DNA from: Bacteroides sp. UBA1317
GTDB taxonomy: Bacteria; Bacteroidota; Bacteroidia; Bacteroidales; Bacteroidaceae
Length of the DNA stretch: 46,403 nt
Assembly: GCA_002307035.1 (NCBI GenBank)
Contig: DBTL01000006.1
Location: forward strand, 1-46,403
Direction of reading: 5' to 3'
The position numbers were made by a program, and so were the translations under genes. Below the pieces are notes generated by a model, which searched no databases, had not been told where the DNA came from, and saw only the letters and a list, made by a program, of their open reading frames with translations. Every line of letters begins with the position of its first letter. The stretch's first letter is position 1. Below, piece after piece: positions 17,240 through 26,254 of the stretch.

Positions 17240-18697
17240 ATGCACCGCTATATACTTTCTCTACTATTTATATTGTGTTTGATCCCGCTCAAAGCAAATC
17301 CGAAATATGAAGTTCGGGCAGCTTGGGTCACGGCTGTTTACGGATTAGACTGGCCTCAGGCCAAAGCAACTAGTCCGGAAGGTATCCGTCGCCAACAAAC
17401 AGAATTAGTAGCTATTCTTGATAAGCTGAAAGCGGCCAATTTCAATACCGTACTTTTTCAGGCCCGCACCCGTGGAGACGTGCTTTATGCTTCTGAGATT
17501 GAACCGTTCAATTCTATCCTGACAGGGCAGACAGGAAGAGATCCCGGATACGACCCATTGGCTTTTGCCGTGGAGGAGTGCCACAAGAGAGGAATGGAGT
17601 GCCACGCCTGGATCGTTAGCATACCGTTGGGAAACAAAAAGCATGTGGCGGCGTTGGGTAATAAATCGGTAACGATACAGAATAGAAGTATCTGCGTACC
17701 TTATAAGACAGAATGGTTCTTGAATCCAGGCAATCCGGGCACTAAAGAGTATCTGATGAAGTTAGTCAATGAGATAATCACCCGATACGACATAGACGGA
17801 GTGCATTTCGACTACCTCCGTTATCCGGAGAATGCTCCACTCTTCCCCGACAAAAAGGAGTTTCGCCAATACGGAAAAGGCAGAAACATTGCTCAATGGA
17901 GGCGGGATAACCTGACGGATATTGTGCGCTATATATATAAAGGTGTAAAAGCTCAAAAGCCATGGGTGAAAGTAAGTAGTTGTCCGGTAGGTAAGTTTCG
18001 TGATACATCTCGTTACTCCTCTCGCGGTTTTAATGCTTTCTACACCGTGTATCAGGATGCGCAAGGTTGGCTGGAAGAGGGAATACAAGATCAGATTTAC
18101 CCGATGATGTACTTTAGAGGGAATAGCTTTTATCCTTTTGCGCTCGACTGGCAGGAACATAGTAACGGCAGACAGATCATACCCGGACTGGGCATCTATT
18201 TTCTGAGTCCTTCCGAAGGCAACTGGAAGCGAGATGAAGTGGAGCGACAAATAAACTTTGTGAGAGCCAACGGACTGGCGGGACAAGGGCACTACCGTGT
18301 GAAGTATCTGATAGAAAATATTCAGGGACTGTATGACGAACTGACTGAAGCCTACTATTCAACTCCGGCTTTGCAACCGGCCATGCCATGGCTGGACAAC
18401 GTGCCACCAACAACTCCCAAAGAACTCACCGTAAAATATGAAGGCGGATATACGAGACTAAATTGGGGAGCCTCTCAGGATAATGATAAACGCAACGAAC
18501 CGTATTATGTGATTTATGCTTCCGACATCTATCCGGTGGATACCAGTCAGGCTGAGAATATTATCGATCAGCATGTGCGGGGCAACAGCTTCACGTATGC
18601 CCCACTTCACCCTTGGGCAGCAAAAGATTATTTTGCCGTATCTGCTGTAGATCGTTACGGCAACGAGAGCAAAGCTGTACAATTGGATCACCCTTAA
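17240..18697 (+). CDS. Exported glycosidase, GHL10 family (DigH/YngK-like)
   Basis: This 485-residue secreted protein has a signal peptide (MHRYILSLLFILCLIPLKA), then a TIM-barrel glycoside-hydrolase-like-10 domain (about 20-340) opening with EVRAAWVTAVYGLDWP. The conserved DGVHFDYLRYP strand is at residues 186-196. A fibronectin-III-like domain (about 395-485, starting PPTTPKELTVKY) closes the protein. The E. coli relative DigH hydrolyses denuded peptidoglycan glycan strands at the septum, so a cell-wall role is likely; other family members have unknown targets. It converges on the next gene with only 5 bp between the stop codons and no terminator between them. Confidence 0.87.
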   Translation: MHRYILSLLFILCLIPLKANPKYEVRAAWVTAVYGLDWPQAKATSPEGIRRQQTELVAILDKLKAANFNTVLFQARTRGDVLYASEIEPFNSILTGQTGRDPGYDPLAFAVEECHKRGMECHAWIVSIPLGNKKHVAALGNKSVTIQNRSICVPYKTEWFLNPGNPGTKEYLMKLVNEIITRYDIDGVHFDYLRYPENAPLFPDKKEFRQYGKGRNIAQWRRDNLTDIVRYIYKGVKAQKPWVKVSSCPVGKFRDTSRYSSRGFNAFYTVYQDAQGWLEEGIQDQIYPMMYFRGNSFYPFALDWQEHSNGRQIIPGLGIYFLSPSEGNWKRDEVERQINFVRANGLAGQGHYRVKYLIENIQGLYDELTEAYYSTPALQPAMPWLDNVPPTTPKELTVKYEGGYTRLNWGASQDNDKRNEPYYVIYASDIYPVDTSQAENIIDQHVRGNSFTYAPLHPWAAKDYFAVSAVDRYGNESKAVQLDHP

Positions 18698-18702
18698 TTA
18701 TC

Positions 18703-19878
18703 TCATTCCACCAAAACCCAGGCAGAATAATGAGTCTTTCCGGTAACGGGAGTCAATGGCAGATAACCTGACGCCACGCACCCGCCGGTAACTTGCAGAG
18801 GATATTGCCGTGTACGTTCTTGATGTTTACACAAGGCTTCTCCTGCAGTAGCTGAATATTCAATACGGAATATGCCTGCAGCCTCCGACTGCACATATCG
18901 ATCATAAAACATTCGAGCCACTAACCCCATATTCATGCGCAGGTTTATCTCCACGCATGGATGAATGCGATATCGGAGTTCATCGGCAAAAGCACAAACC
19001 ATCATATCCACACCCAGATAGCCGCTATAGTCCGCACCTGCTATTTGAGAGATTTCCTTTTGCAAACAGATTTGCAATTGATGCAAATCAGACAACGGAA
19101 CATATCGGGTCAGACGTTCCTCTATCGCTCCATCGGATAATAAATCATTGCCTTCGTAAGCACCTCCGCTACCCGTGCGAAAGAGAGAATAACCCGCAAA
19201 GGAAACACGGCCCGCTCCATCAGTAAAGAACTCCATCGCAAAATCCTCAGCTTTTTCATACAAAGGTTCGGCTACTACCCCACCCTGTCGCTCAGCCACA
19301 CGAGCGCACCAACCGCTAATAGCCGGAGTAAAAGTCCCTTTGCAGCGGTTCAATCCCTTACCGCTACCGGATAATGGGGCTTTAAGCATACTTTCCGGAT
19401 GATTTTCCACAAACTCCTTCATCACATCTAAAGCTGTCAGGTAAGCGGACTCCCCGCAAAAACCGTCATTCAACTGAAGTTTTGGTAATAGTTCTACTGC
19501 TGTGGAACGATGAGACAGCTTCGTCAACCTGCCCAACTGTTCCGGCGCAGGCATTGCTACTTCTTCCACACCCAACAGCAAAAGCCGTTTGCGCAAAGCA
19601 GTATTCCATCCCCAAGGAACAGGCTGTATATTCACCCCCGCAGCCACTTCCGGTTCAGTAATCAAGTTGGCAGGTAACGAAAAAAGCGCTCGCATTTCAT
19701 TTAGAAAGGTAAGGTTATAAGCCGATGAAGCCAATACGTTGCCATCGGGAAAAGCATACCATACAGGAAGCAAAGCAAGGTCAGCCGTCATTTGCCTGGC
19801 CGAAGCAGGCGGCATGTAATTCTCGTCGCCATTGGCCAGGGCCAAATCATTATCCGGATTGAAAATATGAAGATTCAT
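18703..19878 (-). CDS. ATP-grasp-like protein of unknown function
   Basis: This protein has 391 residues from the ATG at 19878 (MNLHIFNPDNDLALANG). A start at 19887 would add three residues, and longer forms add a hydrophobic leader that does not fit. The second half looks like an ATP-grasp fold. There is a Gly/Ser-rich nucleotide loop LKAPLSGSGKGL, an acidic GYLGVDMMV strand and the metal-binding HPCVEINLRMNMG motif, where Glu-x-Asn is typical of ATP-grasp ligases. The N-terminal NPDNDLALANG motif is distinctive and is not one I can link to a known enzyme. No signal peptide is present, so it is probably cytosolic. It stands alone, and I infer an amide- or peptide-bond-forming ligase. Confidence 0.65.
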   Translation of the reverse strand: MNLHIFNPDNDLALANGDENYMPPASARQMTADLALLPVWYAFPDGNVLASSAYNLTFLNEMRALFSLPANLITEPEVAAGVNIQPVPWGWNTALRKRLLLLGVEEVAMPAPEQLGRLTKLSHRSTAVELLPKLQLNDGFCGESAYLTALDVMKEFVENHPESMLKAPLSGSGKGLNRCKGTFTPAISGWCARVAERQGGVVAEPLYEKAEDFAMEFFTDGAGRVSFAGYSLFRTGSGGAYEGNDLLSDGAIEERLTRYVPLSDLHQLQICLQKEISQIAGADYSGYLGVDMMVCAFADELRYRIHPCVEINLRMNMGLVARMFYDRYVQSEAAGIFRIEYSATAGEALCKHQERTRQYPLQVTGGCVASGYLPLTPVTGKTHYSAWVLVE

Positions 19879-20023
19879 TTTTGACATTATGATAGCATAG
19901 TAAAGAAAATAAGAATATAAAATAGACAAAACAGCATATTCCGCTAACACACAAGGTTCACTAAAAAGCTCAGTTAGAAAGAAATAGCCGGATTACAGGG
20001 CAAATCTACGCAAAAAAGTGCTT

Positions 20024-20134
20024 GTTTTAGCCGAAAGAACCCTGCTTTTCACTCAAGAGAACGGTTCTCTTTACTCAAGAGAAGGCAGCAGTTGAACAAA
20101 AAGACGGTTGCAGTTGGGCCAAAAGACTACGGCA
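20024..20134. repeat. Degenerate tandem repeat, about five units with 22-bp period
   Basis: Units begin at 20024, 20046, 20068, 20091 and 20113 and are 22, 22, 23, 22 and 22 bp long. Shared elements are a GTT or TTT opening, a central AAAAGA/CAAGAGA block and ACGG or GGCA near the end. Units 2 and 3 share ACTCAAGAGAA exactly, and units 4 and 5 share CAAAAAGAC/CCAAAAGAC. Units 2-3 also form a palindrome, AAGAGAAC and GTTCTCTT around G20063. The rest of the 675-bp gap (19879-20553) shows no gene; it is AT-rich and holds the promoter described at 20499. Confidence 0.7.
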
Positions 20135-20498
20135 GTTTCTCAAAACACCTATATATTCTCCGGCAGACAAGCTTTTAAGCACAAAATGTAAAATCATCCG
20201 CTCGTTTTCATTCTATTTGCTCTTCCATAAAGAGAGACTTAAAACAACACATTTATCATCAACATACGCCTTACAAAAGACGATTAACTACAAAAAGCAC
20301 AGTACTTCAATCAATATAACACAAATAGCTACTATAAAAAGACAAAACAGAAAGTTCAAACTTAAAATAAAGACATTATTCAGGAACTCTGCTGGCAGAG
20401 TGCAAGTATAAGAAAATCTGAGCTATCCAAAAGAGCAAACTGTCACAACGTTATAAAATATAAATTATAGGGTAAAAAACATCTTTTGCTATCTCTAC

Positions 20499-20530
20499 TT
20501 TGCAAATATCAGAATAAAGGGCTATATTTG
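20499..20530 (+). promoter_or_regulatory. Complete Bacteroides promoter for the ATPase gene
   Basis: TTTG (20499-20502) and TATATTTG (20523-20530) are separated by 20 bp, matching the -33/-7 Bacteroides consensus in both sequence and spacing. The ATG follows 23 bases later. Confidence 0.75.
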
Positions 20531-20553
20531 TACCCCGAAAAACCAATGAATAA

Positions 20554-21732
20554 ATGGAAGCATTTTACCGTACACACGCTTATCTTGTAGAGCACACTAA
20601 TGCCCCTGTACGTCGTGATCTGATGGATGAAATAGATTGGAACGACCGCCTCATAGGCATCAAAGGAACTCGAGGAGTAGGAAAAACGACTTTTTTGCTT
20701 CAATATGCTAAAGAGAAGTTCGGCACCGACCGCTCTTGCCTCTTTATTAACATGAACAATTTCTACTTCGCCGGAAATACAATCGTAGATTTCGTCTACG
20801 AATTTCATCGCCGCGGAGGAAAAGTGCTACTCATCGATCAAGTATTTAAATACGACGGATGGAGCAAAGAATTGCGCATGTGCTACGATCGCTTTCCAAA
20901 CCTGAAAATTGTTTTCACCGGATCGTCTGTGATGAGATTGAAGGAAGAAAATCTAGAGTTAGGAGACATCGTAAAAAGTTACAATCTAAGAGGATTCTCT
21001 TTTCGTGAATTTCTGAATCTCCAAACAGGCATGAAGTTCAGAGCATACACACTCGAAGAGATACTCAGCAATCATGAACAGATAGCCAAAGGCGTACTTT
21101 CAAAAGTTAAGCCATTAGATTATTTTCAAGACTATCTGCACCATGGCTTCTATCCGTTCTTTCTAGAGAAACGCAATTTCTCCGAGAATCTGCTGAAGAC
21201 CATGAACATGATGGTAGAAGTAGACATATTACTCATCAAACAGATAGAGCTAAAGTATCTTTCAAAGATAAAGAAATTATTATACCTATTGGCTGTAGGA
21301 GGGCCCAAAGCACCCAACGTAAGCCAATTAGCTATTGACATACAAACATCACGGGCAACAGTAATGAACTATATCAAATATCTGGCTGATGCGCGAATGA
21401 TCAACATGGTCTATCCTCGGGGAGAAGAATTCCCAAAGAAGCCATCAAAGATCATGTTGCACAACACCAACCTGATGTATTCCATCTACCCTCTGAATGT
21501 AGATGAACAGGAGGTGCTCGACACCTTTTTTCTAAACACAATGTATAAAGACCATAAGCTGCATAAAGGCGATAAGAATTCTTCCTTTTTGGTGGATGAA
21601 GCAATGCCGTTTAAGATCTGTTGCGAGGGGTATAAACTAAAGGGAAGTCCGAATGTGACATATGCCATGCACAAAGCGGAAATAGGCCGCGGTAACCAGA
21701 TACCACTCTGGATATTCGGTTTTTTATATTAA
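20554..21732 (+). CDS. AAA-type ATPase with DUF4143-like C-terminus
   Basis: This 392-residue cytosolic protein belongs to the widespread prokaryotic ATPase/DUF4143 group. Walker A is GTRGVGKT (38-45). The Walker B strand reads KVLLIDQVFKY, with Asp95 followed by Gln96 where most relatives have the catalytic Glu. FTGSS, a sensor-1-like segment, follows. The C-terminal part contains a winged-helix-like stretch (SQLAIDIQTSRATVMNYIKYL) and the typical DUF4143 end. It has its own canonical promoter and is 30 bp upstream of the pyruvate oxidoreductase gene, so read-through is possible. The biological role of the family is unsettled. Confidence 0.82.
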   Translation: MEAFYRTHAYLVEHTNAPVRRDLMDEIDWNDRLIGIKGTRGVGKTTFLLQYAKEKFGTDRSCLFINMNNFYFAGNTIVDFVYEFHRRGGKVLLIDQVFKYDGWSKELRMCYDRFPNLKIVFTGSSVMRLKEENLELGDIVKSYNLRGFSFREFLNLQTGMKFRAYTLEEILSNHEQIAKGVLSKVKPLDYFQDYLHHGFYPFFLEKRNFSENLLKTMNMMVEVDILLIKQIELKYLSKIKKLLYLLAVGGPKAPNVSQLAIDIQTSRATVMNYIKYLADARMINMVYPRGEEFPKKPSKIMLHNTNLMYSIYPLNVDEQEVLDTFFLNTMYKDHKLHKGDKNSSFLVDEAMPFKICCEGYKLKGSPNVTYAMHKAEIGRGNQIPLWIFGFLY

Positions 21733-21762
21733 ACATCTTTTACTTAAAATAATAATTTAGTT

Positions 21763-24700
21763 ATGACTAAGAAGAAATTCATCACTTGTGATGGTAATCA
21801 GGCTGCTGCACATATCTCGTATATGTTCTCGGAAGTGGCTGCGATCTATCCTATCACTCCATCTTCGACTATGGCCGAATACGTAGACGAATGGGCTGCC
21901 GCAGGACGTAAGAACATCTTCGGCGAGACAGTATTGGTGCAGGAAATGCAATCAGAAGGCGGTGCCGCAGGTGCCGTTCACGGTTCACTTCAGGCTGGTG
22001 CATTGACTACAACTTATACAGCATCTCAGGGTCTTTTATTAATGATCCCGAATATGTATAAGATTTCAGGTGAATTGCTCCCATGCGTGTTCCATGTATC
22101 AGCGCGTGCGCTGGCAACTCAGGCTCTGTCTATCTTCGGAGACCACCAAGACGTAATGGCTGCACGTCAAACCGGTTTTGCCATGTTGGTAGAAGGCTCT
22201 GTACAGGAAGTAATGGACTTATCTGGTGTATCTCATCTAGCTACATTAAAATCCCGCATTCCTTTTATGAACATCTTCGATGGATTCCGTACATCGCACG
22301 AGATTCAGAAGATCGAAATGTTGGAGAACGAGGATTTGGCTCCGCTGATCGATCAAGACGCTTTAGCCGAATTCCGCAAACGTGCCCTTAACCCATCTGC
22401 TCCCGTAGCACGTGGTATGGCCGAAAACCCTGATGTATACTTCCAACACAGAGAAGCAGCAAACTCTTTCTATGAGGATGTGCCTGCTATCGTAGAAGAA
22501 TACATGAATGAAATTGCAAAAATCACAGGACGCAAACATAACTTATTCGATTACTACGGAGCTGAAGATGCTGAGCGTGTGATTATCGCTATGGGATCTG
22601 TTACCGAAGCTGCTCGCGAAGCTATCGATCACTTGACTTCTCAGGGAGAAAAAGTGGGTTTGGTTTCTGTACACTTGTACCGCCCATTCTCTGCTAAACA
22701 TTTCCTTGGTGCCGTGCCTAAAACGGTTAAAAACATTGCAGTACTCGACAGAACAAAAGAACCGGGTGCAAACGGCGAACCGTTGTATTTGGACGTTAAA
22801 GACTGCTTCTACGGAACAGAAAATGCTCCGGTTATTGTTGGTGGACGTTATGGCCTTTCTTCTAAAGATACAACTCCGGCACAAATCCTTTCTGTATTCG
22901 AAAACCTTGCATTGCCGTTACCAAAGAATCACTTCACGATCGGTATTGTAGATGACGTAACATTTACTTCTCTACCTGTGAAAGAAGAAATCGCTCTAGG
23001 CGGTGAAGGCATGTACGAAGCTAAATTCTACGGTTTAGGTGCAGATGGTACCGTGGGCGCAAACAAGAACTCGGTAAAGATCATCGGAGACAATACTGAC
23101 AAATATTGCCAGGCATATTTCTCTTATGACTCGAAGAAATCAGGTGGTTTCACTTGTTCTCACCTTCGTTTTGGTAATACTGCTATCCGCTCTACTTATT
23201 TGGTAAACACTCCAAACTTCGTAGCATGCCACGTACAGGCTTACCTAAAAATGTACGACGTAACTCGCGGTTTGCAGAAGAACGGTACTTTCTTGCTGAA
23301 CACAATCTGGAATGATGAAGAATTAGCCAAGAACTTGCCAAACAAAGTAAAACGTAATTTTGCAAAGAATAATATTACTGTTTATTATATCAACGCTACA
23401 CAGATAGCACAAGAAATTGGTTTGGGCAACCGTACCAATACGATTCTTCAATCTGCATTCTTCCGTATCACAGCTGTAATCCCTGTTGATCTGGCTGTTG
23501 AACAAATGAAGAAATTCATTGTGAAATCTTACGGCAAGAAGGGTGAAGATGTAATCAACAAGAACTATGCAGCTGTAGATCGTGGTGGCGAATACAAACA
23601 AATGACTGTAGATCCTTCTTGGGCTAACCTGACTGACGAAAGTGAAGCAAAGAATAATCATCCTGCATTTGTCAACGAAGTTGTTCATCCTGTGAATGCA
23701 CAAGATGGTGACCTGCTTCCTGTTTCTGCTTTCAAAGGTATTGAAGACGGAACATGGCAACAAGGAACAGCTAAGTACGAAAAACGTGGCGTTGCTGCTT
23801 TCGTTCCTGAATGGGAGCCTGAAAATTGCATCCAATGTAACAAATGTGCTTATGTTTGTCCTCACGCTTGTATCCGTCCGTTCGTTCTTGACTCAGAAGA
23901 ACAACAATCGGCTAACTTTACAACACTGAAAGCTGTTGGTAAGCAATTTGCTGATATGACTTTCCGTATTCAGGTGAGTGCTCTTGACTGCTTGGGTTGC
24001 AACAACTGCGTTGATGTATGTCCGGGTAATCCAAAGAAGGGTGGCAAGGCTTTAACCATGAAGCACTTGGAATCTCAATTGAAAGAAGTGCCTAACTGGG
24101 AATATTGTGTTGACACAGTGAAGAGCAAACAACACTTGGTAGACATCAAGTCTAACGTGAAGAACTCTCAGTTTGCAACTCCGTTGTTCGAGTTCTCAGG
24201 AGCTTGTTCAGGTTGCGGTGAAACTCCTTATGTGAAACTGATCACTCAGTTGTTTGGTGACCGTGAAATGGTGGCTAACGCTACAGGATGTTCATCTATT
24301 TACTCTGGTTCAGTACCTGCTACTCCTTATACTACTAACGAAGACGGACAAGGACCTGCTTGGGCAAATTCATTGTTTGAAGACTTCTGCGAATTCGGTA
24401 TGGGTATGGAACTCGCTAATGAAAAAATGCGTGCCCGTATTGCTAGATTAATGACTGAAGCTCAGGATTCAGATTGCTGCTCAGACGAGATGAAAGCACT
24501 ATTCAAAGAATGGGTAGAGAATATGCTTGATGCTGACAAGACTAAAGAACTGACTGAAAAGATTGTTCCATTGGTAGAAGGTTGCGATTGCAAATATTGC
24601 AAAGAAATCGCTTCTTTGAAACACTACCTAGTGAAACGTTCTCAATGGATCATTGGTGGTGACGGTGCTTCTTATGACATCGGTTATGGTGGTCTTGACC

Positions 24701-25308
24701 ACGCAATTGCCAGTGGTAAAGATATAAACATCTTAGTACTTGATACTGAGATTTACTCAAACACGGGTGGACAGTCATCTAAATCTACTCCGGTAGGTGC
24801 TATCGCTAAGTTTGCTGCTTCAGGTAAGAGAGTACGTAAGAAAGACCTTGGTCTGATGGCTACTACTTACGGTTACGTATACGTTGCACAAATTGCAATG
24901 GGTGCCGACCAAGCTCAAACACTAAAAGCTATCCGCGAAGCAGAAGCATATCCCGGACCATCACTTATCATCGCTTATTCTCCATGTATCAGCCACGGTT
25001 TGAAAGCCGGTATGGGCAAAGCTCAGGAAGAACAAGACAATGCAGTTAAGTGCGGTTACTGGCACTTGTGGCGTTACAATCCTGCTTTGGAAGCAGAAGG
25101 AAAGAATCCATTCTTGCTTGATTCGAAAGAGCCAAACTGGGATGAATTCCAAAACTTCTTGAAGGGTGAAGTACGTTACAGTTCTGTAATGAAGCAATGT
25201 CCTACTGAAGCTGCTGAACTATTCAAAGCTGCAGAAGATAACGCTAAGTGGAGATATGGCAACTACAAACGCCTAGCCAACCAAGCTTGGGGAAAAGATG
25301 CTGAATAA
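21763..25308 (+). CDS. nifJ: Pyruvate:ferredoxin (flavodoxin) oxidoreductase
   Basis: This 1181-residue single-chain enzyme oxidises pyruvate and CoA to acetyl-CoA and CO2, passing electrons to ferredoxin or flavodoxin in anaerobes. The domains run in the usual order. Domain I has YPITPSSTMAEYVDEWA near residue 24; the two-[4Fe-4S] ferredoxin domain has CIQCNKCAYVCPHAC from C689 and CLGCNNCVDVCPG from C743. The catalytic domain has CSGCGETPY from C815 and TGCSS, which bind the proximal cluster, and the thiamine-diphosphate site GDGASYDIGYGG with DTEIYSNTGGQ. All cluster cysteines are present. Codon choice is strongly biased towards a few codons, as in highly expressed genes. A strong terminator follows. 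Confidence 0.97.
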   Translation: MTKKKFITCDGNQAAAHISYMFSEVAAIYPITPSSTMAEYVDEWAAAGRKNIFGETVLVQEMQSEGGAAGAVHGSLQAGALTTTYTASQGLLLMIPNMYKISGELLPCVFHVSARALATQALSIFGDHQDVMAARQTGFAMLVEGSVQEVMDLSGVSHLATLKSRIPFMNIFDGFRTSHEIQKIEMLENEDLAPLIDQDALAEFRKRALNPSAPVARGMAENPDVYFQHREAANSFYEDVPAIVEEYMNEIAKITGRKHNLFDYYGAEDAERVIIAMGSVTEAAREAIDHLTSQGEKVGLVSVHLYRPFSAKHFLGAVPKTVKNIAVLDRTKEPGANGEPLYLDVKDCFYGTENAPVIVGGRYGLSSKDTTPAQILSVFENLALPLPKNHFTIGIVDDVTFTSLPVKEEIALGGEGMYEAKFYGLGADGTVGANKNSVKIIGDNTDKYCQAYFSYDSKKSGGFTCSHLRFGNTAIRSTYLVNTPNFVACHVQAYLKMYDVTRGLQKNGTFLLNTIWNDEELAKNLPNKVKRNFAKNNITVYYINATQIAQEIGLGNRTNTILQSAFFRITAVIPVDLAVEQMKKFIVKSYGKKGEDVINKNYAAVDRGGEYKQMTVDPSWANLTDESEAKNNHPAFVNEVVHPVNAQDGDLLPVSAFKGIEDGTWQQGTAKYEKRGVAAFVPEWEPENCIQCNKCAYVCPHACIRPFVLDSEEQQSANFTTLKAVGKQFADMTFRIQVSALDCLGCNNCVDVCPGNPKKGGKALTMKHLESQLKEVPNWEYCVDTVKSKQHLVDIKSNVKNSQFATPLFEFSGACSGCGETPYVKLITQLFGDREMVANATGCSSIYSGSVPATPYTTNEDGQGPAWANSLFEDFCEFGMGMELANEKMRARIARLMTEAQDSDCCSDEMKALFKEWVENMLDADKTKELTEKIVPLVEGCDCKYCKEIASLKHYLVKRSQWIIGGDGASYDIGYGGLDHAIASGKDINILVLDTEIYSNTGGQSSKSTPVGAIAKFAASGKRVRKKDLGLMATTYGYVYVAQIAMGADQAQTLKAIREAEAYPGPSLIIAYSPCISHGLKAGMGKAQEEQDNAVKCGYWHLWRYNPALEAEGKNPFLLDSKEPNWDEFQNFLKGEVRYSSVMKQCPTEAAELFKAAEDNAKWRYGNYKRLANQAWGKDAE

Positions 25309-25333
25309 AATAATCAATCGAGATTATATAACT

Positions 25334-25364
25334 AAAAAGGGGCGCCCAATGGACGCCCCTTTTT
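25334..25364. terminator. Bidirectional terminator between nifJ and patatin gene
   Basis: AAAAAGGGGCG (25334-25344) pairs perfectly with CGCCCCTTTTT (25354-25364), a GC-rich 11-bp stem with a 9-nt loop. It sits between convergent genes. Confidence 0.9.
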
Positions 25365-25400
25365 AATTTAAAGAATGATATGGGAGAAGTAAACACGACC

Positions 25401-26252
25401 TTACAAAGCCGGAATCTTCCTCTTTAAGACTTCTTCTGCACAACGATAACCCTCTTCATAGAAAACTGTAAGTTTCTTCACATCCCGTTCAATACGGTCT
25501 ACATTTACGGGATTCAAAGGACGTATAACCATTATCCGTCCCTCATCTTCCATCCTTTCAACCATCTCTAGCTGTTCATTATAGACAGCACAACGTCGAC
25601 TAAGTGCTTCACGCAATTTTGGATACTTGCGATAGAAGAAAGAAGGAACTTTTATATCTTTCACTTCTTTGCGATAGCCGCGATTCCTCGTAAGTACCAC
25701 CACGTTTTGGGTAAACCCTTCTTCTATAGCATGCATCAAAGGAATAGAATCTACGATGCCTCCATCGAGCATCGGAACATTATCGACCAACGCTATAGGG
25801 CAAACAAAGGGTAAGCTACTCGAAGCCCGAGCAATATCAATCAATCTCTTCTTATCATGCCTCTCTTCAAAGTAATTGGCTTCACCAGTAAGGCAATTCG
25901 TGGTAACCATCACGTATTGCTCGGGCGAAGAAAAATAAGTATCGTAATCATACGGAAGAATGTGTTCCGGAAACTCAGTGAATAACAGATCGAAATCCAT
26001 GATGTTCCGCTTTCTAAGTAAATGCTTAAGGCCGATATAGTTATACTTCTCCAGCAAATCAATATTACTATACTTAGCTCTCCCTCGTTGGTGAGACAAG
26101 TACGAGAGGCCGTTGCATGCTCCTGCAGAAACTCCTATGGTATACGGGAAGCGGATGTTATGATCCATCAAGAAATCCAGTACTCCACAAGTGAAAACGC
26201 CACGCATCCCTCCACCCTCAAGTACTAATCCGGTAGTTTCATTCATTTTCAT
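25401..26252 (-). CDS. Patatin-like phospholipase (YjjU/RssA type)
   Basis: This 283-residue predicted serine lipid acyl hydrolase has no signal peptide. The oxyanion loop GGGMRG is at 13-18, the nucleophile elbow GVSAG has Ser42, and the catalytic Asp is D163 in LDGGIVDS, so the catalytic dyad is complete. The C-terminal 80 residues contain the R-x-Y-N-E-Q-L-E-like region typical of YjjU relatives. The start codon is only 2 bp after the stop of the antiporter gene upstream, so the two are co-transcribed. Substrate is unknown; membrane phospholipid remodelling linked to ion stress is one possibility. Confidence 0.88.
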   Translation of the reverse strand: MKMNETTGLVLEGGGMRGVFTCGVLDFLMDHNIRFPYTIGVSAGACNGLSYLSHQRGRAKYSNIDLLEKYNYIGLKHLLRKRNIMDFDLLFTEFPEHILPYDYDTYFSSPEQYVMVTTNCLTGEANYFEERHDKKRLIDIARASSSLPFVCPIALVDNVPMLDGGIVDSIPLMHAIEEGFTQNVVVLTRNRGYRKEVKDIKVPSFFYRKYPKLREALSRRCAVYNEQLEMVERMEDEGRIMVIRPLNPVNVDRIERDVKKLTVFYEEGYRCAEEVLKRKIPAL

Positions 26253-26254
26253 CG

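Noticed and set aside
17762..18292. 176-residue minus-strand open frame inside the GHL10 gene
   Set aside because: It overlaps the conserved catalytic-domain coding region and shows no recognisable domain.
20217..20411. 64-residue open frame upstream of the ATPase gene
   Set aside because: Composition is dominated by Lys, Thr, Ile and Asn as expected from AT-rich non-coding DNA; there is no signal, motif or promoter for it.
23323..23865. 180-residue minus-strand open frame inside nifJ
   Set aside because: nifJ is unmistakable and highly codon-biased here; the opposite frame is an antisense artefact of that bias.
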